Source of the DNA: Kiritimatiellia bacterium
Lineage (GTDB): Bacteria > Verrucomicrobiota > Kiritimatiellia > CAIQIC01 > Lenti-01
NCBI GenBank assembly: GCA_017540905.1
Contig: JAFYAC010000073.1
Coordinates: forward strand, 1-60,056
Direction of reading: 5' to 3'
DNA length: 60,056 bases
The translations under genes and the position numbers were made by a program. The notes beneath the pieces were generated by a model, which had not been told where the DNA came from, did not search any database, and saw nothing but the letters and a program-made list of their open reading frames with translations. This document shows, one piece after another, positions 32,401 through 40,700 of the stretch (positions within the stretch are counted from its first letter, which is position 1; each line of letters starts with the position of its first letter).

Positions 32401-33988
32401 AGGCGACTGGCGCTGGGTGACCGACGAGCCGTGGACCTTCACGTGGTGGGGCTCCGGTGAGCCGAACGGTAGAACGCGCCAGAATTACCTCTGGATTCAC
32501 ATCGACAGTGTTGGAACATATCGGTGGGATGACAACCAGACACCTTGCTCGCAGGCCACGAAATATTTGCTGGAAATCGACGGGTTGGAGCCTGCCGGGA
32601 AGGAACTGGCCACGGTGACGCTGGGCAGCCTCTCGCACGTGTACGACGGTTCCGGAAAGGCCGCGACCGTCACCACGGTTCCGTCTGGGTTGACCGTTGA
32701 GGTGCTGTACGACGGCTGCGAAGCGCTGCCGGTCGAGGTCGGCGAGTACGCGGTCGAGGCCACGGTGGTCGATGCCATCTGGCAGGGAAGCGCCAGTGGG
32801 GTGCTGACCATCTCGCCTGCATCGGCGACGAACCACCGCTACGAAATCGTGTCATGGACCGGCGGCTGGCTCGAAGCCAAGGCCGACGCCGAGGCGCGCG
32901 GCGGGCATCTGGCAACCGTCACGAGCGCCGAAGAATGGGCCGTCATCACTAACCAGTTCGGCTCGCAGCTGCTTGGATGCTGGCTGGGAGGCACCGACGC
33001 CGAAGTCGAAGGCGACTGGCAGTGGGTGACCGGCGAACCGTGGTCGTTCACGTGGTGGGGCCCAGCCGAACCGAACGGCGGGACGGCACAGAATTACCTG
33101 TGGGTCCACATCGGCAGCACGGCATCGTTCAAGTGGGATGACAGCCAGACGCCCTATTACGAAGCCACGAAGTATCTGCTGGAAATCGAAGGAGCCGAAC
33201 CGGAGGAGCCCGTGACTCCGGCACACCGCTACGAATTCGTCCCCTGGACCAACGGATGGCTCGAAGCCAAGGCCGACGCCGAAGCGCGCGGCGGGCATCT
33301 GGTGACCGTCACGAGCTCCGAAGAATGGGCCGTCATCACCAACCAGTTCGGCTCGCAGTTGCTCGGATGCTGGCTTGGGGGCAGCGACGCCGAGACCGAG
33401 GGCGACTGGCAGTGGGTGACGGGTGAACCGTGGACGTTCTCGTGGTGGGGTCCCGGCGAACCCAACAGCGGAAAGACGCAGAATTATCTATGGGTCCACC
33501 ACCAGAGCACGGCCTCCTTCAATTGGGATGATCGCGAATCGACCTGTGATGAAATTGCGGGGTACATTCTGGAAATCGAAGAATCGGAGCCAATTCCGGT
33601 GGAACACTTCTACGAGTTTGTCCCCTGGACCAACGGATGGCTCGAAGCCAAGGCCGACGCCGAAGCGCGCGGCGGGCATCTGGCAACCGTCATGAGCGCC
33701 GAAGAATGGGCCGTCATCACCAACCAGTTCAGCTCGCAGCTGCTTGGATGCTGGCTTGGTGGCAGCGACGCCGAGACCGAGGGCGACTGGCAGTGGGTGA
33801 CGGGCGAACCGTGGACGTTCTCGTGGTGGGGCCCCGGCGAACCCAACAGCGGAACCAAACAGAATTACCTGTGGATACACAACCGTAGCACCTCGGAATT
33901 CCGCTGGGATGACTCCCAGTCGCCGTATTACGAGGTCGTGGGCTACATTCTTGAAACCGAGGGGGAAGCCCCCGAAGGCTCGTTGTGA
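26459..33988 (+). CDS. Giant secreted mosaic protein: papain-like peptidase, FN3/Ig, SUMF1 and five C-type lectin domains
   Basis: A 2509-residue exported protein. Signal peptide 1-29; C1A papain-like peptidase about 90-310 with Gln112, Cys118 (THPTCWAHA), His251 (SPNHAVALVGWDD) and Asn281 (AKNSWGEDWGDGG), so likely active. A lectin-like domain (about 315-483) follows. About 490-1140 alternates Ig-like and fibronectin III modules. A SUMF1/FGE fold spans about 1380-1635 (APGTFTMGSP, LPTDAQWEWACRAG, GLYDMHGNVCEW, GYGFRLA), flanked by two similar Ig-like modules; the copper-site motif reads GGGWVHSARFC, with one of two Cys lost. Five 121-residue C-type lectin domains follow, with two MBG-type domains between the first three. 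The lectins carry EPN, the mannose-type calcium motif. GGAG lies 6 bases before the ATG. Likely role: glycan-targeted adhesion and proteolysis. It heads an operon with the next two genes. Confidence 0.9.
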   Translation: MEHAKTKQVAGWLAAGLGLWLAAGTAWAQHLAPVNPAFAKWMKDGGKEAAAARRAAARARGDEGPSLGYVPEVADLSYLADLNDSMECGVSAGRPARYDLRDEGRVTPVRDQGTHPTCWAHAAMASLEPSAKASVGVDPDWSEGHMAANHGWSASVEDGGNAMMASGYLLRWGGPVAEADGDSPAASPEAHVQRTRWVPGKVAALDNDRIKDAIVAHGPLYAGFWWSEGYYDPAHASFRAPAEALGRSPNHAVALVGWDDTYPRGNFRDPPPGDGAWLAKNSWGEDWGDGGFFWVSYWDATLGRNTMHAFAGVEAADNYDAVWEHDPLGFVGSVGGTGSTAWGANAFTAASATKIAAVGFWALAPRTSYHLWVYAGGTAGKPRSGRLLSDQSGNLDDAGYVTVPLETPAEVAAGERFTVVAKLTTPGYKYPLAVEYQVHGATDAANAAKGQSFLSLDGQTWSDFTEKVHATANFCLKAYAKSGETARTLAGLAISGPGSIASGKSAAYACEARYSDGSARPVAPAWSIAEGAAWAAVDAAGTVTVGEVDGTVRATLRADYEESGTSASAEWTFEVTAAAPAAPSGLVATEGTETSCVRLSWDATAGAATYAVWRSPTAESRNAAYLGASSVPRYSDTTALPGTDFTYFVKARNGTGTSPFSDGAAGWRALSAPAGVEAADGTDLDAVPVSWEASEGAAAYRVWRAPADAGDDGDSDAWTDLSGWIVDRTFLDTTAEPGVPYRYAVSAAVTPSGWRESAPSLWDEGRRAVPVTLSALEINGPVTLESGATGDYRCTAVYTDGSRIPDVPAAWTADAGTLEAAGDGALARWTVPVVAANASVLLRAAWTDDAGTAAEAAREVAVTPVRPAAPASIETLAATVDGVTVGWTPSPGASGYVLWRGTDAADRGELAETADTAHSDTGGEPGTTYRYWVAAANAAGASEPSAAFAEATRLVAAPARVTATHGARAAAVTVSWVPGPGATHHRVWRADAPDAEKTALGDWVPATAWADATAEPSAEYRYWVESAADADGKASGGLSAPVAGLRLAPREAVEVIVDGPGEVSAGTSAAYAATVAFNDGTSEAAAVAWNVFGGADWAAIDADGVLTVSAATADATVAVVASWTPPEGSSTPLEGRLMVAVHGAAEASAEITDAVLHARWPWNGWVDVDYTIVTAPEGQTATVSLSGWDLDHREALAARTLEGDGADGEPVSAGPHRLSWNLGADHPGFHAREFRVSMGATPWVPDAPGGDKQPQRVDFAPIGPQTPTARVELRATATSGGAVAFAVVSGPGELDGNVLTFTGPGRVVVNATQAGDAEWAAATATQSVLVLADAADNVWLVVDMSAGPEAVSWPVDWLDAEPEGGFNTALYKTDKLVLRRIAPGTFTMGSPASELGRWDDEDRHEVTLTKPFFLGLFEVTQRQWELALGTRPSYFTNDSCYATRPVEPVSYEDIRGRAAGERWPADNGVDDGSFLAVVRAKTGLSFDLPTDAQWEWACRAGTTAMLNSGKDLTGTATCPNLDELGRYWGNGGQNGTPSCGTSAGTAEVGSFLPNAWGLYDMHGNVCEWCLDWYVPSLGTGAVTDPSGPASGSTRVLHGGGWVHSARFCRSAARHYRDPAEIFNGYGFRLACTASGKRVQRVVFAPVGPQAVGGRVELAATVTSGGPVAFSLVSGPGALDGNVLTFTGEGTVVVLATQGGDETWEEASATLSVFVTATAEHRYAIVPCTGGWHAAKADAEARGGHLATITSAEEWAVVTNQFGAQLPGCWIGGTDEAEEGNWTWVTGEPWTFTWWGPGEPNGGTHQNYLWIHIGSVEAYRWDDSHAPYCEATKYLLEIEGSAPAGKEAAMVTLGGLSHVYDGTGKAATVTTEPEGLAVRVTYDGGEALPVAVGEYAVEATVVDAQWEGSATGVLVIEAAPEPEHRYEIVEWTGGWISAKANAEARGGHLATITSAEEWAVITNQFGRQLLGCWLGGTDAVAEGDWRWVTDEPWTFTWWGSGEPNGRTRQNYLWIHIDSVGTYRWDDNQTPCSQATKYLLEIDGLEPAGKELATVTLGSLSHVYDGSGKAATVTTVPSGLTVEVLYDGCEALPVEVGEYAVEATVVDAIWQGSASGVLTISPASATNHRYEIVSWTGGWLEAKADAEARGGHLATVTSAEEWAVITNQFGSQLLGCWLGGTDAEVEGDWQWVTGEPWSFTWWGPAEPNGGTAQNYLWVHIGSTASFKWDDSQTPYYEATKYLLEIEGAEPEEPVTPAHRYEFVPWTNGWLEAKADAEARGGHLVTVTSSEEWAVITNQFGSQLLGCWLGGSDAETEGDWQWVTGEPWTFSWWGPGEPNSGKTQNYLWVHHQSTASFNWDDRESTCDEIAGYILEIEESEPIPVEHFYEFVPWTNGWLEAKADAEARGGHLATVMSAEEWAVITNQFSSQLLGCWLGGSDAETEGDWQWVTGEPWTFSWWGPGEPNSGTKQNYLWIHNRSTSEFRWDDSQSPYYEVVGYILETEGEAPEGSL
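31613..33964 (+). repeat. Five near-identical C-type lectin coding repeats
   Basis: Units of exactly 363 bp start at 31613, 32222, 32831, 33221 and 33602. Units 1-2 and 2-3 are separated by MBG-domain spacers of about 246 bp, units 3-4 and 4-5 by short linkers (27 and 18 bp). Long stretches encoding GGHLATVTSAEEWAVITNQF are almost identical at DNA level, indicating recent duplication or gene conversion. Differences concentrate after the YLW(I/V)H segment. Confidence 0.92.
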
Positions 33989-34011
33989 GCGAAACGGAGA
34001 GGAGCAAAGCG

Positions 34012-36087
34012 ATGAAAAAGAGCATTTTTGCTGTTTTGGCGGTGGCGTTGGTGGGGCTGTGGGCCACGGCTTCGTGGGGATGGGACTCGAACGTGGTCCG
34101 CGTGGACACACGGCCCGGCCTCGGCGGCCACATCGGCATGGGCGAAGAAGAAGTGGGTACGCCTGCCGGAGGCCCTGTTCGTTCATGGGATACGACGGAA
34201 GGCGCAGACGGCTGGACCACGCTGGAAAGCGCCGGGGAAACGGCCGACGTGTGCGTCCTGAACACCCCCGAAGTGGTTGGTGGACGGCTGGAGCAGGAAG
34301 CATGGTGGGATGCCGACCGCGTGCGAATGGTCCGCGACGACGTGGTAGTCGCCCCCGGCTCGCGCCTCTGGCTGGAGCCGGGCGTGGCCGTCAAGTTCGC
34401 CGAAGGCGCGCGAATCGTCGTGGAAGACGGCGGTTCGCTGGTCGCGCGCGGGGCCCATTTGGCCGATGCCGCGGATGATTCCGTCGGCGGCGACACCAAT
34501 CTCGACGGTGATGCAACCGCGCCGGACGGCACCGAAAGCTGGCTCGGCGAACCGACTGTCGCCGCACTGGTCCGCGTGGCGCTGGCGGACGGGACCGGGA
34601 CGGGATACCCGGACCGGTTCTATACCCCCGGCGAACCCTATGGCCCACTGCCGGAGCCGTCGCGTCGCGGAGCCCTCTTCTCCGGTTGGTTCACCGAACC
34701 CAACGGCGGCGGGACGGTTGCGCGGCCGGATGTCCCCGTCGCGGCGGGTACGACCGCCCTCTACGCGCTTTGGATTCCGCTTCGCGTGGCCATCGAACCG
34801 GCCTCCGCCACCCTGCCCGCCGCTGGCGGTACGGGGAGCTTCGGCGTCTCGGCCAACGCCGACTGGACGGCCGTAGCTGATGCGGACTGGCTCGGCGTTA
34901 CCCCCGGCGAAGGCACCGGCGATGGCCGCGTGGAATACACGGCGGACGCCAACGAATCCGGCGACGGCCGGTTCGCCACGATCCGCGTCCAGCTCGCCGG
35001 AGCGGATGGCTTCCGCGACTTCACCGTCGAGCAACCCGGCATCCCCGCCGTGGCCGCCCCGGTCATCGACCCCGCCGACGGCACCGAATTCGAGGGCAAC
35101 CTCGAGCGCGTCTTCATCACTTGCGCCACCGAAGGAGCCCTCGTGCGCTACACGCTCGACGGAACCGACCCCGGCGAGGGCAGCGCGGTCTATGCCGGCT
35201 CGTTCAACGTCTTCGACACCACCACCGTCAAGGCCCGCGCCTTCGCCGAAGGCATGAGGCCCAGTCCCGTCGCCTCCTCCCGCATCGTCCGCCTGCGGAC
35301 CCTCGCCGAGGCCATCAACCAGCCCCTGTGGAACGTCGCCACCGATGGCGCCAGCCCCTGGACGGTCGTTTCCGACACCACCCACGACGGTGCCTTCGCC
35401 GCCCGCAGCGGAACCCTCGGGAACAACCAGACCAACCGCCTGTACGCGACCGTCGAGGGTGCCGGTACCCTGGCGTTTTGGTGGAAAGTCTCGTGCGAGG
35501 ACGATCCGTCCGTGTACGACAACTGGGATTTCGTCTCCTTCTCCGTGGACGGCGTCGAAGCCGCCCGCATGGATGGCGACTCCGGCTGGGGCCGCTTCGA
35601 AAAGGCCATTGCCGGCGAAGGGGCCCACCTGCTGGAATGGACCTACCGCAAGGACCGCGGCGACGAAACCGCCACCGAGGATGCCGCCTGGGTGGACCAG
35701 GTCACCTGGGAACCCACCGTCGGCGACATCGCCGTGCCCGTCTCCTGGATGGAAGGCCTCGGCCTTCTCGGCGCCGGAGACGACCCCGCCGCCGCCGCCG
35801 ATGCCGATCCCGACGGGGATGGCCTCACCAACGCCCAGGAATACTTCCTCGGCACCGACCCCAACGATGCCGATTCCGCTCTCGAAATCGGTGTCGAAAT
35901 GGTCGATGGCCACCTGCACCTCATCTGGCAACCGGACCTCGTCGGCGGCAACTACCGCGTCGAAGGGAAGAAATCCCTCGTCGGCGACGCCGATGAAGAG
36001 TGGGTGGACATCACCGACGGACTCGACATCGAAAAGAGCCAATACAACTTCTTTCGCATCAAGGCGGTGCCCCCCCAGGCCCAGTAG
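34012..36087 (+). CDS. Secreted modular protein (InlB-repeat, BACON, chitobiase C-terminal-like, calcium-repeat)
   Basis: A 691-residue exported protein with signal peptide (1-23, ending TASWG). Modules visible in order: a beta-helix-like entry (about 95-150); a Listeria/Bacteroides InlB-type repeat ending LFSGWFTEPNGGG and ALYALW; a BACON-like domain (IEPASATLPAAGGTGSF ... FTVEQPG); a chitobiase C-terminal-like domain (LVRYTLDGTDPGEGS, VKARAFAEGMRPS); and a MAM/concanavalin-like domain (GTLAFWWKVSCEDD, FSVDGVEAARMDGDSGWGRF). It ends with a calcium-binding thrombospondin-3 motif (DADPDGDGLTNAQEYFLGTD). GGAG lies 7 bases before the ATG. Binding to glycans or partners on the cell surface is inferred from module content; no catalytic domain is seen. 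It follows the giant peptidase gene by 23 bases. Confidence 0.82.
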   Translation: MKKSIFAVLAVALVGLWATASWGWDSNVVRVDTRPGLGGHIGMGEEEVGTPAGGPVRSWDTTEGADGWTTLESAGETADVCVLNTPEVVGGRLEQEAWWDADRVRMVRDDVVVAPGSRLWLEPGVAVKFAEGARIVVEDGGSLVARGAHLADAADDSVGGDTNLDGDATAPDGTESWLGEPTVAALVRVALADGTGTGYPDRFYTPGEPYGPLPEPSRRGALFSGWFTEPNGGGTVARPDVPVAAGTTALYALWIPLRVAIEPASATLPAAGGTGSFGVSANADWTAVADADWLGVTPGEGTGDGRVEYTADANESGDGRFATIRVQLAGADGFRDFTVEQPGIPAVAAPVIDPADGTEFEGNLERVFITCATEGALVRYTLDGTDPGEGSAVYAGSFNVFDTTTVKARAFAEGMRPSPVASSRIVRLRTLAEAINQPLWNVATDGASPWTVVSDTTHDGAFAARSGTLGNNQTNRLYATVEGAGTLAFWWKVSCEDDPSVYDNWDFVSFSVDGVEAARMDGDSGWGRFEKAIAGEGAHLLEWTYRKDRGDETATEDAAWVDQVTWEPTVGDIAVPVSWMEGLGLLGAGDDPAAAADADPDGDGLTNAQEYFLGTDPNDADSALEIGVEMVDGHLHLIWQPDLVGGNYRVEGKKSLVGDADEEWVDITDGLDIEKSQYNFFRIKAVPPQAQ

Positions 36088-36116
36088 CGGAACGCCCACA
36101 GGGAAAGGAGCAAACC

Positions 36117-36779
36117 ATGCTGGTTGTGGATCGGTTGGAAGTGGCAAGGGAATTGGCGGAAGGCGCGCGGGTGCTGGACATCGGCGGGGCCCTGATGCCG
36201 GAAACCAGGGAAGAGGATGCCTTCACAAAGCGGTACCGGCGGATCCGGGCGGGGGCGCGGGAATACCGTGTCGTCGATTACCAGCAAAAGCCCGGCGTGG
36301 ACGACATCGTGGACCTCAACCGCCCCGGCTCCGTGGAGGCGCTGCGCGGCATCATCGACGCCTACCGCCCGGAAGTCATCCTGGCGATGGAAGTCCTCGA
36401 ACACGTCAACTACCACTACGAAGCGATGAACGCGCTCGCGCATGCCGTGGCGGACCTTGGCAGCACGGTGTGGATTTCCCTCCCGAACAACGGCTCGTGG
36501 ATTGTGAACGCGCAGAAGAGCTGGTGGTACGACCATTCGGTGGCGTTTTTCCGGGACATCGCGTGGCGTTTCGTCACCCGCTCCGACCTGGGCACCCACG
36601 CCGTGCAGATCGCCCCGTGCATGGGCCACCACGTCCGCTGGTGGCCGCTGGTGTACGCGGCCGCCTTCTGCCAGCCCATGTCCTGGGGCTTCCTGGTCCG
36701 CCCCCGGGACGCCGGCCGCAAGCCCGGCGCCGCCAACGAACGGAGGCTGGCCGAGTTCACGCGCCGGCACTTCGCGTAG
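36117..36779 (+). CDS. Class I SAM-dependent methyltransferase
   Basis: A 220-residue Rossmann-type methyltransferase: ARVLDIGGAL (motif I), VVDYQQKPGVDDIVDL (motif II acidic loop) and ILAMEVLEHVNYHYEAMNAL, with the EVLEHV signature of Methyltransf_11/23 proteins. The substrate is unknown; similar stand-alone enzymes in glycan clusters methylate sugars. AAAGGAG lies 6 bases before ATG 36117. It is the third and last gene of the giant-peptidase operon and faces the four-helix-bundle gene across a repeat array. Confidence 0.8.
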   Translation: MLVVDRLEVARELAEGARVLDIGGALMPETREEDAFTKRYRRIRAGAREYRVVDYQQKPGVDDIVDLNRPGSVEALRGIIDAYRPEVILAMEVLEHVNYHYEAMNALAHAVADLGSTVWISLPNNGSWIVNAQKSWWYDHSVAFFRDIAWRFVTRSDLGTHAVQIAPCMGHHVRWWPLVYAAAFCQPMSWGFLVRPRDAGRKPGAANERRLAEFTRRHFA

Positions 36780-36807
36780 GGTGGGGGTGGGGGTGGGTGG
36801 GGGGCTT

Positions 36808-36850
36808 CGATTGCAATCGAATGCAGTCGAGGGCAATCGAATGCAATCGA
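36808..36850. repeat. 10-bp palindromic tandem array (family A, copy 2)
   Basis: Four 10-bp units of the CGATTGCAAT type plus a closing CGA lie between the 3' ends of two convergent genes, 11 bases from the stop of the four-helix-bundle gene. It forms the right-hand (3') flank of that gene; copy 3 is on its 5' side. Confidence 0.9.
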
Positions 36851-36861
36851 ATTGACCGGCT

Positions 36862-37617
36862 TCAGAGAGGGCGGTGGCCCTTGCAGGTGGGGTGCGCGCT
36901 GCAACCCCAGAAATCGCCGTAGGGGCCGTGCCGCAGGCGCATGGGGGAGCCGCAGGTTGGGCAGGCTGGGGCGTCGTCGGGGGCGGGTGGGCCGCCTTGG
37001 CCGCGGCGGTAGGCGATCCGTGCGGCGGTCATCCGTTCCGTGGCGCCGCCGTTGCGGGTGAAGTCGTCCGCGACGCGGCGGAGCAGGTGCCCGAGCGTGG
37101 CGAGAGTCCGGGTGAGGAGGATGAGGAGGACGTTGGCCGCTCCCTCCTGGTCGCCACCAGCGAAGAACGGGGCGAACTTCGCGCGTTGCGCGATGAGGTG
37201 CATCGCGAAATCATGGTTGATGTCGTTCCCATAGGCCGCCGGATCGAGGCGCACGGCGAACACGGCCTTGGCCTCGGGTGAATCGGCCGCCAAGGGCGGC
37301 ACCCCGCGGTCCACGAGGAACGTGATGTAATCGTCGCGCAGCTCGCAGAGCGGCGCCTTGGCGACATTCAGCAGCTTGAGGGCGGTCTGCGCGGAGGTGG
37401 CGATCCGCTCGCACCCCTCGGTGATGTTCTTGACGCCGGAGCGGGCCGCCTGGGTCATCTGGTCGAACTGTCGCCCGCATGGATCGGTGGAGTGGGGGAG
37501 GTGGCGGCGGCAAAACGCCAGCGTTTCCAGCTGCACGAGGTTCGCCAGGATGTAGGCGTCGAGGCGCTTGTAGCCCGTGGAGGGGAGGAGGATGGGGAGT
37601 GGCGTGGGGGTGCTCAT
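36862..37617 (-). CDS. Four-helix-bundle (S23-like) protein with topoisomerase-type zinc-ribbon tail
   Basis: A 251-residue protein. Residues about 15-105 match the four-helix-bundle/S23 family found in 23S rRNA intervening sequences (YKRLDAYILANLVQLET, QAARSGVKNITEGCER, LKLLNVAKAPLCELRDDY). A less conserved helical region (about 110-200) follows. Residues 219-251 form a C4 zinc ribbon like the C-terminal repeats of topoisomerase I: Cys219, Cys222, Cys239 and Cys245 with the core GPYGDFWGC. The combination corresponds to the 'four helix bundle suffix domain' architecture. Nucleic-acid binding is inferred from the ribbon and family, not demonstrated. It stands between smc and a convergent methyltransferase gene, with a family A palindromic array on each side, which suggests insertion as a unit. 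Confidence 0.85.
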   Translation of the reverse strand: MSTPTPLPILLPSTGYKRLDAYILANLVQLETLAFCRRHLPHSTDPCGRQFDQMTQAARSGVKNITEGCERIATSAQTALKLLNVAKAPLCELRDDYITFLVDRGVPPLAADSPEAKAVFAVRLDPAAYGNDINHDFAMHLIAQRAKFAPFFAGGDQEGAANVLLILLTRTLATLGHLLRRVADDFTRNGGATERMTAARIAYRRGQGGPPAPDDAPACPTCGSPMRLRHGPYGDFWGCSAHPTCKGHRPL

Positions 37618-37679
37618 GGGGCGAAAATGGCACAAGGCGGGGGCATGCGCAAGAAGGAAAAGAACGAGAGTTCCGAATT

Positions 37680-37712
37680 CGATTGCAGTCGACAGCAATC
37701 GATTGCAATCGA
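37680..37712. repeat. 10-bp palindromic tandem array (family A, copy 3)
   Basis: Three 10-bp units plus closing CGA, 62 bases upstream of the four-helix-bundle ATG and 18 bases after the smc stop. Because the unit is self-complementary, this array can pair with copy 2 on the other side of the gene. Confidence 0.9.
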
Positions 37713-37730
37713 GAAAAAGGCAACGGCGCC

Positions 37731-40700
37731 TCAGCGGCCGCCGGTGTCTTTTTCGAGGTCGGAGCGGAAGCGCATGGAGACGATCTTGGAGATGCCGCGC
37801 TTTTCCATCGTCACGCCGTAGAGGGCGTCGGCTTCGGCAATGGTCTGGCGGTTGTGGGAGATGACGATGAATTGCGTCGTCGCCAGGAACTGCTTGAGCA
37901 TGCCCAGGTAGCGGGAGATGTTGGTGTCGTCGAGGGCGGCGTCGAGTTCGTCGGTCAGGCAGAAGGCGCTGGGCTTGACCTTGAAGAGGGCGAAGAGAAG
38001 CGCCACCGCGGTCAGGGTGCGCTCGCCGCCGGAGAGAAGGGATACGGTCTGGAGTTTCTTGCCGGGCGGGCGGGCGATGATGTCGATGCCGGATTCGAGG
38101 ACGTTGACTTCGTCCACGAGGACCAGTTTGGCGGAGCCGCCGCCGAAGAGGTGCTTGAAGAGTTCCTGGAAGCTTTCGTTGACTTTGTTGAAGGTGTCGG
38201 TGAAGAGGGTGGTCGTGGTGTCGTTGATCTTGCGGATGAGGTCGGTGAGCTGCTGCTTGGCCTGGACGAGGTCGTCGTTCTGCTGGGTCAGGAAGGCGTA
38301 GCGTTCTTCGAGTTCCTGGGATTCTTCGATGGCGACGAGGTTGACGGGGCCCAGGGCCTGCAGTTTGGCGCGCAGGTCGGCGACGAGGGCTTCCAAGGCG
38401 TCGCGGTCGGCGGGTTCGCCGGATTCGTCCCATTCGGGGGCGGCGGCCTTGGCGATGTCGGCGGGCTGGAGGGTGTAGTCGGCGGCCATGCGGTCGAGGA
38501 GGTTCTGCCGGTGCAGGTTCTGCCGGGAGAGGTCGAGTTCGATGGCGTTGCGCCGCTCGCGGACGGTGTCGAGTTCGGCGCGGCCGCTGTGGAGTTCGGC
38601 GTCGCGCCGGACGAGCTCGGTCTGGCGGGTTTCGCGTTCGGCGCGGGCGTCGGCGAGCTGGGTGCGGCGGGCGGCGAGTTCGGCTTCGAGCGGCGGGATT
38701 TTCTGTTCGGCGGCGGCGGTTTCGTCGGCGAGTTTGGCGAGGCGGGCGCGGTAGGTGTCGATGCCCTGGCCGCGCTCGCGGATGAGGGTTTCGAGTTCGG
38801 AAATGCGCGCCTGGAGGGGGGCGGAGCGGGCCTGGAGGCCGTCGAGCTGCTGGCGGAGGCCGGAGAGGGCGACGCGGCATTCGGTGGCGGCGTCGAGGAG
38901 TTTGGTGCGCTCTTCTTCGCGCTGGCGGAGGGTTTCGGAGTCGGCGGCGGACTGGGCGCGGAGTTCGTTCTGGCGGTTGCGGGCGGTCTCGGTGGCGGTG
39001 GCGATTTCTTCGCGGCGCCGGGTGCCGGCGCCGGTCTTCTTGAGGAGGCTTTCGAGTTCCCAGGTGATGGATTCGAGGCGCTTTTGGGTCTGGGCGGATT
39101 CGCGTTCGACCATGCGGATTTCGCCGTCGGCGAGGGCGAGTTCGCGGTGGGCTTTTTCGAGGGTGTCCTGGGCGGAGCGGAGGGCGTCCTTGGCGGTGGC
39201 TTCGTCCTTGCGCAGGAGGTCGAGGGCGGAGCGCTTGGCGTCGGTGTCGGCGCGCAGGCGGTCGAGGTCGTCGCGCCACTCGGCGAGCTGGTGGGCGCGG
39301 GAGAGGGGGGTGCTTTCCTTCTCGCCGGGGGCCCAGTACTCGACGGAGCCGCCGGGGCGCACGACGAGGCCGTCGCGGGTGGCGTAGATGGCTCCGGCGG
39401 GGATGGGGGAGGGGAGGTCGGCGGCGGCGGGCACGACGCGCACGGGGGCGAGGAGGCGCCGGAGGAGGGGGGCGAGGGGGGCGGCGGCCTTTACGTGGGC
39501 GAGGAGGGGCTCGCCGGGGAGGGTGTCGTCGGCGGGGGCGTCGGCGTCGGGGCCGTCTACGGGGAGGAGGCGGACGGTGCCGGCCTTGGCGGCCTGGAGG
39601 TTCTTGGCGATGTCGAGGGCGCGGGCGGGGTCGGCGACGAGCACGGCGTCGAGCCAGGAGCGGAGGACGGCTTCGAGGGCGGTCTTGTGGGCCTTGTCGG
39701 CGCGGAGCTTGTCGGCGAGGGCGCCGAGGACGTCCTTGGGGTTGACGCCGGGGACGGTCTTCTTTTCGAGGAGTTTTTTGGCACCGGCCGAAAAACCCTG
39801 GGCTTCGGCCTGGGAGCGTTCGAGGAGGTGGATCTGGGCTTCGCGGGCGGCGGTGGAGGAGGCGAGGGCGGAGAGGTCGCGCTGGAGGGCGGCGAGCTGG
39901 GCGGCGCGGTCGGTCTGGGCCTGGCGGAGCGATTCGGCGGCGGCGCGGGCGGACTCGGCGGCGGCTTGCTTGGCGGCGCGGGCGGTGGTCATGGAGGCGA
40001 GGCGCTCGGCGTAGGAGGCGGCGGCGCGCTCGGCTTCGGCCTTCTCGGCGGCGGCGCGCTCGCGGCGGAGGAGGTCGGTGCGCTCGCGGGCTTCGAGGGC
40101 GGCGAGCTCGTTCTGGAGGGAGGAGAGGCGGGAGTCGAGCGACAGGGCCTCGTTGCGCATGGCCTGGAGGCGGGCGCGGACCTTCTGGGTTTCGAGGTCG
40201 TGGGCGTAGAGTTCGGCCTGGGATTTCTCCACGGCGGCGCGGGCCTGCTCGTGGGATTCGGCGGCGGCGGCGAGGTCCTTCTGGAGGGTCTCGAGTTCGG
40301 CGCGGTGGTGTGCGAGGGTGAGCTTGGCGGACTCCGTTTCGCGGGAGTCGCGCTGGGAGAGGGCGTCGAGTTCCTGGGCGCGTTCGCGGTTGACGCGGAT
40401 CAGCTCGCGGGCCCGGTCGAGGGCGCCGGTCGCCTCGGAGGAGGCGTCCATCGCGGCGGCGATGCGCTGTTCGACGGCCGCCATGTCCTGGCGGAGGGCG
40501 TTGGCTCGGGCTTCGGCTTCCTCGACGGCGGCGCGCAGCTCGGCCTCGCGGGCGGTGCGGGCGGCGAGCTCGGTTTCGAGGGCGGATATGGAGGTGGCGA
40601 GTTCGGCGAGCTTGCCGCGGGCGAGCCATACGTCGCTCGCGCGGAGGCGCTCCTGGAGGGCCTTGTAGCGCTTGGCCTTGCCGACCTGGCGCTGGAGGGA

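Noticed and set aside
26339-32836. A 2165-codon open frame on the minus strand opposite the giant mosaic gene
   Set aside because: It is rich in Arg/Gly/Pro/His with no domain; it exists because the plus-strand gene uses GC-rich third positions. The plus strand has a signal peptide, catalytic residues and a promoter.
31613-37617. A diversity-generating retroelement (variable C-type lectin repeats plus a four-helix-bundle, Avd-like protein)
   Set aside because: No reverse transcriptase, no template repeat and no adenine-biased substitutions were seen; lectin-repeat differences look like ordinary divergence after duplication, and the helix-bundle gene is on the other strand 3 kb away.
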